Under the pieces are notes generated by a model, which saw only the letters and a program-made list of their open reading frames with translations, did not search any database and had not been told where the DNA came from. The position numbers were made by a program, and so were the translations under genes. This document shows positions 28,700 to 38,700 of a stretch of DNA of 64,000 nt, piece by piece (the first letter of the stretch is position 1; every line of letters starts with the position of its first letter). The DNA lies in the NCBI RefSeq assembly GCF_009725755.1, contig NZ_WNIJ01000004.1, positions 24,835 through 88,834 of the forward strand, given 5' to 3'. Source of the DNA: Bombella sp. ESL0385. GTDB taxonomy: Bacteria; Pseudomonadota; Alphaproteobacteria; Acetobacterales; Acetobacteraceae.

Positions 28700-29686
28700 A
28701 TGACAAACCCGGTGACAGAAACCACCCCTACAGCCACGACCCGCCCGCAGGATGTGCCAGACCTGACGGTTGCCCATGCGATTACGCCCTTCCATCTCGG
28801 CCATGTGCCTGTTCGGGGGCGATTAATTACGCTTGGGCCATTGGCTGATGCCATCCTCTCCCGCCATGATGAACTTCCAGAGCCTGTGCGCGCCCTTGGG
28901 GGCCAGGCCCTTGCCTTGGTAGCGGCTATGGCAACGGCTTTAAAGTTTAAAGGCTCCTTCTCCCTACAAGTTAAAGGCGATGGACCGGTCTCGCTCTTTC
29001 TGGCCGATTGCACCGATACAGGGGCGTTGCGCTTTACCGCCCGCATGGCAGAGGACTACACCACCCCCCTGCCTGAAACCGCTCCGGGCTTGCTTGGCAA
29101 GGGGTATCTGGCCTTTACAGTGGACCAAGGGCCAGAGACGGAGCGTTATCAAGGGATTGTTGGGCTAGAGGGTAAAGACCTCGCCGCCATGGCGACGCAC
29201 TACTTTCAAACCAGTGAGCAACATGATTGTGCCATCCAACTTTTCTCCCGCTTAACAGAGAGCGGGTGGCAAGCGGGGGCGTTGGTGTTAGAGCGTCTGC
29301 CCGATAGCGACCCCGTTGCCGGTAATGATGACCAGCAACATTCCGAGGCGACCATCCAAGACCTCTGGGAGACGGCTTGCACCTTTGCTCATACCCTAAA
29401 AGCGGATGAATTATTCGACCCTGCTCTTTCAGCCTCTACCCTTATCACAAGGCTCTTTGGCACATTGGGGGTAGAGCTTGCCCCGGCGAGGCCGCTCTCC
29501 TTTGGGTGCCGCTGTAGCCGTGCCCGCCTGCAAGGGGTGTTAGAGCGTTTCAGCACGGATGACCTTGACCATATGGCCCAAGATGGGGTGATTTCTATGG
29601 AATGCCATTTCTGCAACACGGCCTTCACCTTCCCTCGTGATAGCCTTACGCATCATACAAACACACTCTCTGCCGAGACGCCATGA
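28700..29686 (+). CDS. hslO: Redox-regulated chaperone Hsp33
   Basis: Cytoplasmic holdase activated by oxidation. The C-terminal zinc switch is visible as FGCRCSRAR (CxC) and ECHFCN (CxxC) about 30 residues later. The N-terminal domain has ALVAAMATALKFKGSFSLQVKG and PVSLFLADCTDTGALR. Start ATG has AGGGAGGA upstream. Its stop overlaps the next gene as ATGA, so the two are translationally coupled. Confidence 0.93.
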   Translation: MTNPVTETTPTATTRPQDVPDLTVAHAITPFHLGHVPVRGRLITLGPLADAILSRHDELPEPVRALGGQALALVAAMATALKFKGSFSLQVKGDGPVSLFLADCTDTGALRFTARMAEDYTTPLPETAPGLLGKGYLAFTVDQGPETERYQGIVGLEGKDLAAMATHYFQTSEQHDCAIQLFSRLTESGWQAGALVLERLPDSDPVAGNDDQQHSEATIQDLWETACTFAHTLKADELFDPALSASTLITRLFGTLGVELAPARPLSFGCRCSRARLQGVLERFSTDDLDHMAQDGVISMECHFCNTAFTFPRDSLTHHTNTLSAETP

Positions 29687-30747
29687 CGGCAGCACACCCC
29701 GCAGAACTCCACAGCCGGGGACAATCCCTCACGCGGCTTTATCCCGGCTGGGAGAGGGGGGAACGCCTCTCCGGCCCTGCGGGTGTGGATGCTCTAATTC
29801 TACATCACCCTAAAACAGGGCAAGAGGCGTGCTGGTGGCTCTCCCCTGATAATGAGCTCTTAGCCTGCCATGCCCTTGCCCTGCGCGGCACATGGCGGGA
29901 TACGCTCATCAAAACATTGGACCCCACTTTACAAACCATCAGCGCAAGTTTGCTGGATGGCACAGCCCCTCTGCCCACAGAGGAAGCCTTACAAAACGAG
30001 ACACTTGCCCTGCTCCGCACATTGCCTGCAACAGGACGGCTACAGCTCGTCACGCTCTGGTTCCAAACCATGCGCGCGGCTCTGCATGTTATTCCCCCTG
30101 CAACGCTTTTAGAGCATGATGAGGAAAGCCCTTTCTCTAAAGACCTCCTCCAAAAGCTCCTCCGCACACGCCCAGCGGGGCCGCATAGTTTAGCATGCTC
30201 CCCTTTTCATGGGGGGATTATCCGCACAAATCTCACTATGATATTGGAGCAAGCTGTTGCATGCCGATTTACAGATGACAAAGAGGGCCTAACTTTCTAC
30301 CTCTTTTGGCCCAATCAAGATGCCGATGAAAGCCCTGTTAAAGACGCCCCCCCTATTCTTTACCTCCCTCATGCCTCTCTTTTGGTGGGGGATAGCACGC
30401 TTACACCCCTTGTCCCGGCTTTTTTACTCTCATGGTTTATCGGAACACCACAATGCGTTGAGGACCTCAAACAGGCCCGGCCCTTCACGTTAGAGGATTA
30501 TGGTGTCGGCCATGCTTCTGCCTTATGGGATAATAGCGTCTCTAGCCCAAAGAAGGCTGGACAAATCGCCTCTAGCTTTCCATTCTCATCCCTATTATGG
30601 GAACAATCTGCTCTCTTGCGGCCTCTATCGCCCTTAGAGGATACAGTGCCGGGTGACGTAACGCCCACACCCGCTAGAAAACAGACAAAGAAACCCTATC
30701 AGCCTCGTAAGAAGAAACGTAAAAAAGGACGCAAACGCCGGTCATGA
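29683..30747 (+). CDS. Unknown protein coupled to Hsp33, basic C-terminal tail
   Basis: A 354-residue soluble protein that I do not recognise. It is rich in Leu and Pro, with no signal peptide or clear membrane helix. The last 23 residues are strongly basic (runs such as PRKKKRKKGRKRRS), which suggests RNA, DNA or acidic-surface binding. It overlaps hslO by 4 nt at the start and the next lipoprotein gene by 4 nt at the end, so the three are probably made together. Function cannot be inferred beyond that context. Confidence 0.7.
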   Translation: MTAAHPAELHSRGQSLTRLYPGWERGERLSGPAGVDALILHHPKTGQEACWWLSPDNELLACHALALRGTWRDTLIKTLDPTLQTISASLLDGTAPLPTEEALQNETLALLRTLPATGRLQLVTLWFQTMRAALHVIPPATLLEHDEESPFSKDLLQKLLRTRPAGPHSLACSPFHGGIIRTNLTMILEQAVACRFTDDKEGLTFYLFWPNQDADESPVKDAPPILYLPHASLLVGDSTLTPLVPAFLLSWFIGTPQCVEDLKQARPFTLEDYGVGHASALWDNSVSSPKKAGQIASSFPFSSLLWEQSALLRPLSPLEDTVPGDVTPTPARKQTKKPYQPRKKKRKKGRKRRS

Positions 30748-31505
30748 CCATAAAACGCTTTACCCCTCTCATGCGCTTCTGGCCGTGCATGGCCCTCCTT
30801 TGCGGGCTGGCCTTTTTATCAGGCTGTGCCTCTGATGATGGCCATGAGACCTTCCCAAAAACAGATTATAGCTACCTACCGCCGCTGAATCTGAATGTCG
30901 GCCAAATCGCCATCAATAATCAAGTCCAGCCGGGTTATGATGATTTAACAGAACGTAGCCCTGATGACCCCGCTCAGGACCTGCAGCTCATGGCGCATCA
31001 AAGATTACACACAACGGGAACCTCCGGCACGGCGCAATTTATCGTCACCCAAGCTGAGATGACAAAATCCCATCACAGCTTCAGCGGGACTTATGGCGTA
31101 AAGCTTACGGTGGATGACCCAACCCATCAACGCCACGGCTTCATCACCGCACGCGTCCATCGCACCATTGAGGCCTCCCACTCTTATAGTCTGGAGCGCA
31201 ACCTCCATACACTCAACGCAGCCCTTATGGATGATATGAATGTCGAGCTGGAATACCAAATCCGCAATCATCTTGCCTCTTGGTTGACTGACGCCACCGG
31301 CACGCCACTAAGTGCTACTACCGTCCAAAGCCAAGACCTCTCTAGTACAGAACTCCCCGCGTTGGAGGGCAGCACACAACAACATGCCCCCCTCAACAAC
31401 ACGGTTCCCTCTGCTCCTCACCCCACCTCTACAACATATGAGAGCACAACACCGACAAAGCTCCATTCCCCACCGCCGGGTGTTCTCTCCCTACCACAAC
31501 ATTAA
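30744..31505 (+). CDS. Predicted lipoprotein of unknown function
   Basis: A 253-residue protein with a signal peptide ending in lipobox FLSGCAS (Cys near residue 28). The mature part includes PPLNLNVGQIAINNQ, a beta-rich middle region and TLNAALMDDMNVELEYQIRNHL near residue 165, then a Thr/Pro-rich tail. I do not recognise the family. Coupled by a 4-nt overlap to the preceding unknown gene. Confidence 0.7.
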   Translation: MTIKRFTPLMRFWPCMALLCGLAFLSGCASDDGHETFPKTDYSYLPPLNLNVGQIAINNQVQPGYDDLTERSPDDPAQDLQLMAHQRLHTTGTSGTAQFIVTQAEMTKSHHSFSGTYGVKLTVDDPTHQRHGFITARVHRTIEASHSYSLERNLHTLNAALMDDMNVELEYQIRNHLASWLTDATGTPLSATTVQSQDLSSTELPALEGSTQQHAPLNNTVPSAPHPTSTTYESTTPTKLHSPPPGVLSLPQH

Positions 31506-31521
31506 ACCTACCTCCTCGCTA

Positions 31522-31579
31522 TAAGGTGAGTACATGACAGCAGATTCACTTGTCTTCTGCGAAGATTTTGCTCACCTTA
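31522..31579 (+). promoter_or_regulatory. Nested hairpin in the leader of the dehydrogenase operon
   Basis: An outer perfect 9-bp pairing, TAAGGTGAG with CTCACCTTA, encloses an inner 5-bp hairpin, GCAGA with TCTGC (11-nt loop). It lies between a lipoprotein gene and the small dehydrogenase subunit, ending about 46 nt before that start. There is no strict U-run directly after it, so it is not a classical terminator; a regulatory or processing structure, or a leaky terminator, are the options. Confidence 0.4.
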
Positions 31580-31625
31580 CCGCAGCTTTAACCATCTTTT
31601 CATCTCCTCAGGTCCGCCCCACGCG

Positions 31626-32408
31626 ATGACATCATCCCCCTCTCACTCCACTGCCCCATCCCGTACTACATTATCGAGGCGGGGATTTATGAGGGGGACT
31701 AGTGCGCTTTCTGGCTCATCATTACTAAGCCATACAGCCCAAGCCCATGCTGATTTAGAGCCCCAACAAACCAAAGAGGCGGAGAATGACCCCGCCCATT
31801 ATGTGCCGCATTTCTTCACAGCGGAGGAATATCGCTTTCTCTGTTATGCGTGTGAGCGGCTTTTCCCAGAAGATGAAAACGGACCCGGAGCAGTCGCCCT
31901 AGCTGTGCCGCGTTTTATTGATAAACAAATGCAAACCCCTTACGGACAAGGGGACCTCTGGTACCTCAACCCTCCATTTGTCAATGGTCCCCCAGAACTT
32001 GGCTACCAACTTCCCTACAGCCCGCAAGAGCTGTATCGCCGTACGATCGAACCTATTAATACCCATTGTTTGATGACCTATAACGCCCTCTTTGCAGACC
32101 TCTCCACCGCACAGCAGGATGAGGTTCTTCATAAGCTTGAGGACGGCGTCTTGCAGTTTAATGATATTCCCGGGGCTGTCTTTTTTGAGCAATTACGCAC
32201 CAATACGTTAGAAGGTGCCTTTGCCGACCCCCTCTATGGCGGTAATGACGCTATGGGAGGATGGAAGATGATGGGCTTCCCCGGTGCGCGGGCCGATTTT
32301 ATGGATTGGGTCAACCAGCAAGGGGCCCCTTATCCGCTTGGCCCTGTTGGTATGCCCCCTAATGTTGCCCCCTATGGCCCTGATGCGCTTCATGATGAGG
32401 AAGATTAA
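31626..32408 (+). CDS. Membrane FAD dehydrogenase small subunit (gluconate 2-dehydrogenase subunit 3 family)
   Basis: Small (gamma) subunit of a three-part periplasmic dehydrogenase. A twin-arginine signal is visible (LSRRGFMRGTSALSGSSLL, cleaved near AHA), consistent with Tat export of the folded complex with the large subunit. The mature part has FTAEEYRFLCYACERLFPED, DENGPGA, FIDKQM and GYQLPYSPQELYR, family hallmarks. The order small, large, cytochrome matches gluconate, 2-ketogluconate and sorbitol dehydrogenase operons; the substrate cannot be told from sequence alone. Confidence 0.88.
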   Translation: MTSSPSHSTAPSRTTLSRRGFMRGTSALSGSSLLSHTAQAHADLEPQQTKEAENDPAHYVPHFFTAEEYRFLCYACERLFPEDENGPGAVALAVPRFIDKQMQTPYGQGDLWYLNPPFVNGPPELGYQLPYSPQELYRRTIEPINTHCLMTYNALFADLSTAQQDEVLHKLEDGVLQFNDIPGAVFFEQLRTNTLEGAFADPLYGGNDAMGGWKMMGFPGARADFMDWVNQQGAPYPLGPVGMPPNVAPYGPDALHDEED

Positions 32409-32414
32409 CCACGC

Positions 32415-34208
32415 ATGACAGACCACGTTACACCGCCTAAAAAGCCAGATGTTCTCATCATCGGGGCTGGCTGGGCTGGCAGCATCATGGCAAAAGAGCT
32501 AACCGAGGCTGGCCTGCATGTTACCATGCTGGAGCGCGGACATGACCATAGCACGGCCGTAGAGGGCGCGTATCCTGAATCGATTGATGAATTACGCGGG
32601 GCGATACGCAAGCGTCTCTTCCAAAAACTCGCACGTACCTCTCTGACCATTCGCAACCGTCCCGACCAAACAGCCCTTCCCTACCGCCAACTTGCCGCCT
32701 TTCTTCCCGGCGAGGGCGTAGGCGGGGCCGGGCTGCATTGGTCAGGCTGTCACTTCCGCACCACAGAGGATGAACTGCGCCTCCGTAGCGTAACACAAGA
32801 GCGATATGGGCGTCGTTTCATCCCTCACGATATGCATTTACAAGATTACGGGGTGAGCTATCAGGAGCTAGAACCCTTCTTCGATAAAGCCGAGAAAGTC
32901 TTCGGCACAGCGGGCGATGCCGCCTCAGTACAGGGAATCCCTACAGGGCGAGGGAATATATTCGCCCCTGATCGTTCCGCTCATTTCCCGCTGCCGCCGC
33001 TGGCTGATACTTTCTCCGCCAGCCTGTTCCGCAGAGCTGCAACCGAGGCCGGGTATCACCCTTACAGCATGCCTGCCGCTAATGCCTCCCAGCCTTACAC
33101 CAACCCATATGGCTGCCAGATGGGGCCGTGCAATTTTTGCGGTTATTGCAGCGGTTATGATTGTTATCTCTATTCCAAAGCGTCCCCGAATGTGAACATC
33201 CTCCCCGCCCTGCGGCAGGATAAACGCTTCACCCTCATCACACAGGCGCAAGTGTTGGAAATCCTCTTAGATGATGACCGCAAGACCGCCACAGGCGTAC
33301 GGTATATTGACCTCACAACACAATCCGAACAGACAATGCAGGCTGACCTCGTCATACTGAGTGCCTTCCAGCTCCATAATGTTCATCTCATGCTCACCTC
33401 AGGCATTGGCCAACCTTATGACCCAGTAACGCAAACGGGGGTGATTGGCCGTAACTTCACCTATCAAACCATTACCTCCTCCCGCGTTTGGCTACCTAAA
33501 ACGCACTTTACCAACCAATTTGTTGGTGCTGGCGGCGGGGGTGTTGCCATTGATGACATCAACCATCCCGGCCTAGACCGTGGGAAAGCAGGCTTTATTG
33601 GTGGCTCACCCATTTGGGTAAACCAAGCAGGGACAAAACCCATCAATGCCGCCCTTAGCAGTGGTGGCAAGGGCGCACCCCGCTGGGGACACGCCTATAA
33701 AACAGCCATGATTGACCAATATCGCCACTCTCTCAGTATTGATGCCCATGGCAGCAATATGGCTTATCGCGATGTGTATTTGGACCTCGACCCCACATGG
33801 CGCAACGCCTATGGCCAACCCATGTTACGCATGACCTTCACATGGAAGGAGAACGACATCCGCATGAATCAATATGCCGTCCAGCATATTGGTCAGATCG
33901 CCAAAGCCATGGGGGCCACTAAGATTGCCCTCAATAGCCTCCAACATGGCCAGAACTTTGATAGCCGCCTCTACCAAACCACGCACCTTAATGGTGGGGT
34001 TATCATGGGGGAAAACCCCAAAACCAGTGCGGTGAACCGTTATCTACAAAGTTGGGATGTCTCTAATCTCTTTGTCATTGGCTCTAGCGCATTTCCCCAA
34101 GGGTTAGGCTATAACCCTACCGGGCTGGTGGCCGCGCTGGCTTATTGGTCGGCTTACCATATCCGCCATACTTACCTCCGTAACCCCGGCCCTATGGTAA
34201 CCGCATGA
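32415..34208 (+). CDS. GMC-family FAD dehydrogenase large subunit
   Basis: Catalytic flavoprotein subunit that oxidises a sugar or sugar acid in the periplasm. The N-terminal FAD site is VLIIGAGWAGSIMAKELTEA with LERG; the middle contains GVGGAGLHWSGCHFR, which fits the FAD-linked GMC signature, and a Cys-rich segment GCQMGPCNFCGYCSGYDC near residues 235-252, typical of the iron-sulfur-containing large subunits. The C-terminal IGSSAFPQGLGYNPTG is the GMC end. No own signal peptide: export would ride on the small subunit. It overlaps the cytochrome gene by 4 nt. Confidence 0.9.
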   Translation: MTDHVTPPKKPDVLIIGAGWAGSIMAKELTEAGLHVTMLERGHDHSTAVEGAYPESIDELRGAIRKRLFQKLARTSLTIRNRPDQTALPYRQLAAFLPGEGVGGAGLHWSGCHFRTTEDELRLRSVTQERYGRRFIPHDMHLQDYGVSYQELEPFFDKAEKVFGTAGDAASVQGIPTGRGNIFAPDRSAHFPLPPLADTFSASLFRRAATEAGYHPYSMPAANASQPYTNPYGCQMGPCNFCGYCSGYDCYLYSKASPNVNILPALRQDKRFTLITQAQVLEILLDDDRKTATGVRYIDLTTQSEQTMQADLVILSAFQLHNVHLMLTSGIGQPYDPVTQTGVIGRNFTYQTITSSRVWLPKTHFTNQFVGAGGGGVAIDDINHPGLDRGKAGFIGGSPIWVNQAGTKPINAALSSGGKGAPRWGHAYKTAMIDQYRHSLSIDAHGSNMAYRDVYLDLDPTWRNAYGQPMLRMTFTWKENDIRMNQYAVQHIGQIAKAMGATKIALNSLQHGQNFDSRLYQTTHLNGGVIMGENPKTSAVNRYLQSWDVSNLFVIGSSAFPQGLGYNPTGLVAALAYWSAYHIRHTYLRNPGPMVTA

Positions 34209-35548
34209 CCCACATCTCCCGCGCTTCCTTTTATGCGGCCCTTTATGCAGCATTAGGGCTGCTTGCCATTTTTTCCTCCCCCCTCACCATAGCTCGAGCA
34301 GACACCCCCATACCGTCTGCTTTGCTAGAGGAAGGCCATTATCAAGCTATCCTCGGCGATTGCGCTGCCTGCCATACAGCACCGGGCCGCCCTGATTATA
34401 GCGGGGGCTTACCCTTTGAGCTGCCCATCGGCACGATTTATTCAACCAATATTTCGCCAGATCCTGTTCATGGCATTGGCCGCTATAGCGAGGCAGAGTT
34501 TGCCCGCGCTGTCCGGCTTGGGGTGCGTAAAGATGGCTCCACACTTTATCCCGCTATGCCGTACCCCTCCTATGCGCGGCTAAGTGATGCGGATATCCAC
34601 GCGCTTTATGTTTATTTTCAACATGGTGTGGCCCCTCAAGCGGTAGCTCCGCCAGAGAATAAAATTAAGTGGCCGCTCTCTATGCGTTGGCCACTACGCG
34701 TTTGGCGGTGGCTCTTTGCCCCTAGCATTCGCTATGCCCAGCAACGCACCAATAGCCAATTCACTGACCCAACCTTGGCACGAGGGGCCTATCTTGTCGA
34801 AGGGCCGGGCCATTGCGGGGCCTGCCATACACCACGCGGCATCGCACTGAATGAAAAGGCCCAAACAGCCCAAGATGGCCCGCTCTTTCTCTCCGGCGGT
34901 GGGGTTGTAGAACAATGGGTTGTCCCCTCCCTGCGGCAAGAAAATCGCACCGGCCTAGGCCGTTGGAGTGAGCAAGATATTGTGGACTTCCTCCGTACTG
35001 GTCGCGCTCGCCCCGGTGCCAGCTTCGGAGGCATGACGCCTGTTATCATCCACAGCACCTACGCATTTACAGATAACGACCTCCACGCGATTGCGCGCTA
35101 TTTACGCACACTAAGCCCCGCCCGCCCAGAAGCCCCTTGGGTTTATGACCCAAGCACGGCAGACGCCCTACGCCGGGGTGATATCACCCAACCTGGCGCA
35201 CAAACTTATCTGGACCGCTGCGCAGCTTGCCATCGCAGCGATGGGGCTGGTTATGGCACGGTCTTTCCCCCTCTAGCAGGAAACCCTGTCGTGATGACGG
35301 ATAATCCCACCTCGCTCATCCATATCATCCTCGCGGGCGAGACAATGCACCCCCTCCCTACCGCGCCCTCTGCCTTTACGATGCCCGCTTTTGGCGATAC
35401 ACTCTCTGACAAAGAGGTCGCAGAACTTATAAGCTTCATCCGCCATAGTTGGGGCAATCACAGCAGCAGCGTTAGTGAAAGCGAAGTACGACGACTCCGC
35501 CAGCATCTGGCTCATCCCACTACATCGCCGACCCTACCGAAGAACTAA
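34205..35548 (+). CDS. Tri-haem cytochrome c subunit of membrane dehydrogenase
   Basis: Electron-accepting subunit that hands electrons to ubiquinone. It has a Sec signal peptide (about 32 residues, ending near ARA) and three haem c motifs: CAACHTAPG at residue 53, CGACHTPRG near 203 and CAACHRSDG near 340. Length 447 matches the GADH/SLDH cytochrome subunits. A C-terminal amphipathic stretch probably anchors it. Last gene of the operon. Confidence 0.93.
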   Translation: MTHISRASFYAALYAALGLLAIFSSPLTIARADTPIPSALLEEGHYQAILGDCAACHTAPGRPDYSGGLPFELPIGTIYSTNISPDPVHGIGRYSEAEFARAVRLGVRKDGSTLYPAMPYPSYARLSDADIHALYVYFQHGVAPQAVAPPENKIKWPLSMRWPLRVWRWLFAPSIRYAQQRTNSQFTDPTLARGAYLVEGPGHCGACHTPRGIALNEKAQTAQDGPLFLSGGGVVEQWVVPSLRQENRTGLGRWSEQDIVDFLRTGRARPGASFGGMTPVIIHSTYAFTDNDLHAIARYLRTLSPARPEAPWVYDPSTADALRRGDITQPGAQTYLDRCAACHRSDGAGYGTVFPPLAGNPVVMTDNPTSLIHIILAGETMHPLPTAPSAFTMPAFGDTLSDKEVAELISFIRHSWGNHSSSVSESEVRRLRQHLAHPTTSPTLPKN

Positions 35549-35628
35549 AGCAATCAGCCTTCCTTTTAGGTGAAATTCTTGTAATATAAACTCATAAAAC
35601 TACGCTTTATCTGTAGAGGATATGTGAA

Positions 35629-35700
35629 ATGGAAGGAGCTATCTTCTCTCATTTTATTCCCTATACCCCCGGCTTACAAAACCGTCATAAACTTGACTAA
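35629..35700 (+). CDS. Possible 23-residue leader peptide upstream of the RND operon
   Basis: A short frame, MEGAIFSHF... ending ...NRHKLD, begins with ATG eight nt after GAGGA. It stops 89 nt before the RND pump gene. It may be a regulatory leader peptide or chance; nothing else supports it. Confidence 0.2.
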   Translation: MEGAIFSHFIPYTPGLQNRHKLD

Positions 35701-35789
35701 AACAGTATTTAATACGCCGCTCCGTCATTTTTGTTTAAATTAAGACTAACACTCTTTTGCCTCTGCAATAACAGGAAACCACCTGCATC

Positions 35790-38700
35790 ATGAATGCCAT
35801 TGTCATCACCGCGCTCAAGCGGCCTCTGACCTTTGTGGTCTTGTCGATCTTGATTGTGATGTTTGGGGTAATGTCTGTTTTTAAAACACCAACAGACGTC
35901 TTCCCTAATATCAAAATCCCGGTCGTCTCAGCGGTATGGACCTATGGTGGGATGCTGCCAGAAGAGTTTGCTGGCCGCATCATCTATAATTACGAACTTA
36001 TGGTGACCTCTACCGTAGAGGGCATCGAGCATATGGAGTCCAACTCCTATTACGGGCGCGGGATTGTCACCATCTTCTTCCAACCCGGGACGGAGATTGG
36101 CGAAGCAGAGGCAGAAGTAACCGCAATCTCTCAAACAGTCATCAAGCAGCTGCCGGTGAATATCCCAGCCCCGATGATTATGCGGCTGGATGCCTCCTCT
36201 GTCCCCGTGATTTCGCTGCAAATTACCTCCGACAAGCAAACACCATCCGACCTTTATAAATTAGCGATGATTCGCGTCCGGCCCCTTCTCGTCACGGTAG
36301 AGGGCGCGGTGGTACCGCACCCTTATGGCGGGATGGATAGTTTTGTGATGGTCACGCTGAATCAAGACCAGCTCCGCGCTCATCACCTCTCAGCGATGGA
36401 TGTGCAAAATGCCATGCATAATCAAAACATCGTCCTCCCCGCTGGTGACCAAAAGATTGATGCTGTGGATTGGATGGTCCAAACCAACGCCACCCCTAAG
36501 AGCATGAAGGCTATCGGCAATATCCCCGTCAAACGCGTAGGCAATGCCGTCATTTACGTGCATGATGTAGCCGATGTGTATCGCGGCGGGCATCCACAAA
36601 CCAACCTTGTGCTGGTCAAAGGCCGACAAGGCGTTGAGGTTGTCGTCATGAAAAGTGGTGAGGCTTCCACGCTAGATGTCGTGGATGGTGTGAAAAAAGC
36701 CCTCCCCCGCCTACGGGCCGTCTTACCAGATGATGTCAATGTCAGCATCCTCACAGACGCCTCCATCTTCGTGAAAGACGCGATTAAAGATGTGGTGCGG
36801 GAGATGGTCACAGCGGCCTTCCTGACCGGGATTGTGGTGCTGCTCTTCCTTGGCTCGTGGCGGTCCACCGTCATTATTGCCACCTCTATCCCGCTGGCCA
36901 TTCTCTGCTCTGTCATCGGGCTAAGCTGGGCTGGTGAATCCATCAATGTCATGACCCTTGGCGGGCTGGCTCTCGCTGTTGGTATCCTCGTTGATGATGC
37001 CACGGTGATGATTGAAAATATCGATACCCATCTTGAGATGGGTAAAGAGCTTGAGCCTGCTATTATTGATGCAGCGAATCAAATTGTCACAGCGACCTTT
37101 GTTTCCACCACCTGCATCTGCATTGTGTGGCTCCCTCTCTTTGAGCTTGGAGGGGTAGCGGGGTATCTCTTCCGCCCCATGGCAGAAGCGATCATCTTTG
37201 CGATGATTGCCTCTTTTATCCTCTCCCGGACACTCGTCCCCACCATGGCGAAATATCTGCTCGCTAATCATAACCATGGCCATGATATTCCAGATAAAGA
37301 GCAGCATATTGCCGATAGCAACGCCGCTGCTATAGCCGCAGGCCACCCTGCCCAACGTGGAGATGGGACAGATAGCCATAACCGTTCCGCTCCCCTACCA
37401 GCACGCAGCGGCTTTATGGGAGCTTGTATCCGCTTCCAACAAAGCTTTGAGGAAAAGTTCAATCTCTTTCGCGATAGCTATTACGCTCTCCTCGTCCGCT
37501 GTGTGGAGCAACGTAAGCTCTTTGTCGGGGTGTTCTTAGGGCTTTCTGTCCTCTCTTTGGGGCTCTACCTCACTGCGGGACGGGACTTCTTCCCGGAGAC
37601 AAAATCCAACGCTCTACAAATGCATATGCGTGCCCCACTAGGCACACGTATTGAGGTTGCAGGGCGTATCGCTGCCCTCGTCTCTGACCGTATCGAGCGT
37701 GACCTCCCCGGCCAAGTGGAAGAAATTGTCAGTAATTGCGGCCTGCCAGAAGGGGCGCATAATCAGGCCTTTATCCCAACACCTACCATCGGCACGCAAG
37801 ATTGCGACCTGACCATCGCCCTCAAAAATGAGGCCTCCCCGGTATGGGATTATCGTGCCCTACTGCGTAAAGACCTCTCCGCGCAATTCCCCGGTACGGT
37901 CTTTACCTTCCAACCAGCGGACCTGACAGCCAAAATCCTCAATTTTGGCTCCCCCGCGCCGATTGATATTCAAATTAACGGGCCAGATATTGCCGATAAT
38001 TACGACTATGCGCGTAAAATCATCGCCCGCTTACGTCATATTCCCGGCACGGCGGATGTGGTCATCCAGCAAACGATGAAAACACCCACCTTGATGATTC
38101 GTGGTAACCGGACCTTCAGTATGGCCACCGGCCTCACCGAGGCCGACCTCGCCAATAACCAGCTTATGACACTCTCCGGCTCCAGCACGGTGGACCCGCA
38201 ATTCTGGCTCGACCCCAGTAATGATGTCACCTTCCCGCTCAATACCTACGTCTCTCAAGACCAGCTCACCCATTTGAGCGACCTGCTGACCATCCCCGTC
38301 GATAAAGGCGATGGCAACCCAACCGGGACGGGGGACCAGTTGCTCGGCAGCATCAGCACTGTTGTGCCAACAGGCACACCGGGCGAGGTCTCACATTTTA
38401 ACTCCATGCCCGAAGTTGATATTTACGTCTCGACCGAAGGGCGCGACCTTGGGGCTGTGCTGGCAGATGTTAAGCAGGTCATCGCCGATACCAAGCCCCT
38501 CCTGCCCAAAACGGCTGCAACAGACATCCACGGGGCAGCGGTGACGATGTATAGTGCTTATAGCCAACTCGTCCTCGGACTGATGGTCTCCATCGTGCTG
38601 ATTTATCTGCTCATTGTCGTGAACTTCCAATCTTGGACGGACCCTTTCATCATCATCACCGCCCTACCCGGCGCGTTAGCGGGGATTGCATGGGCCTTAT

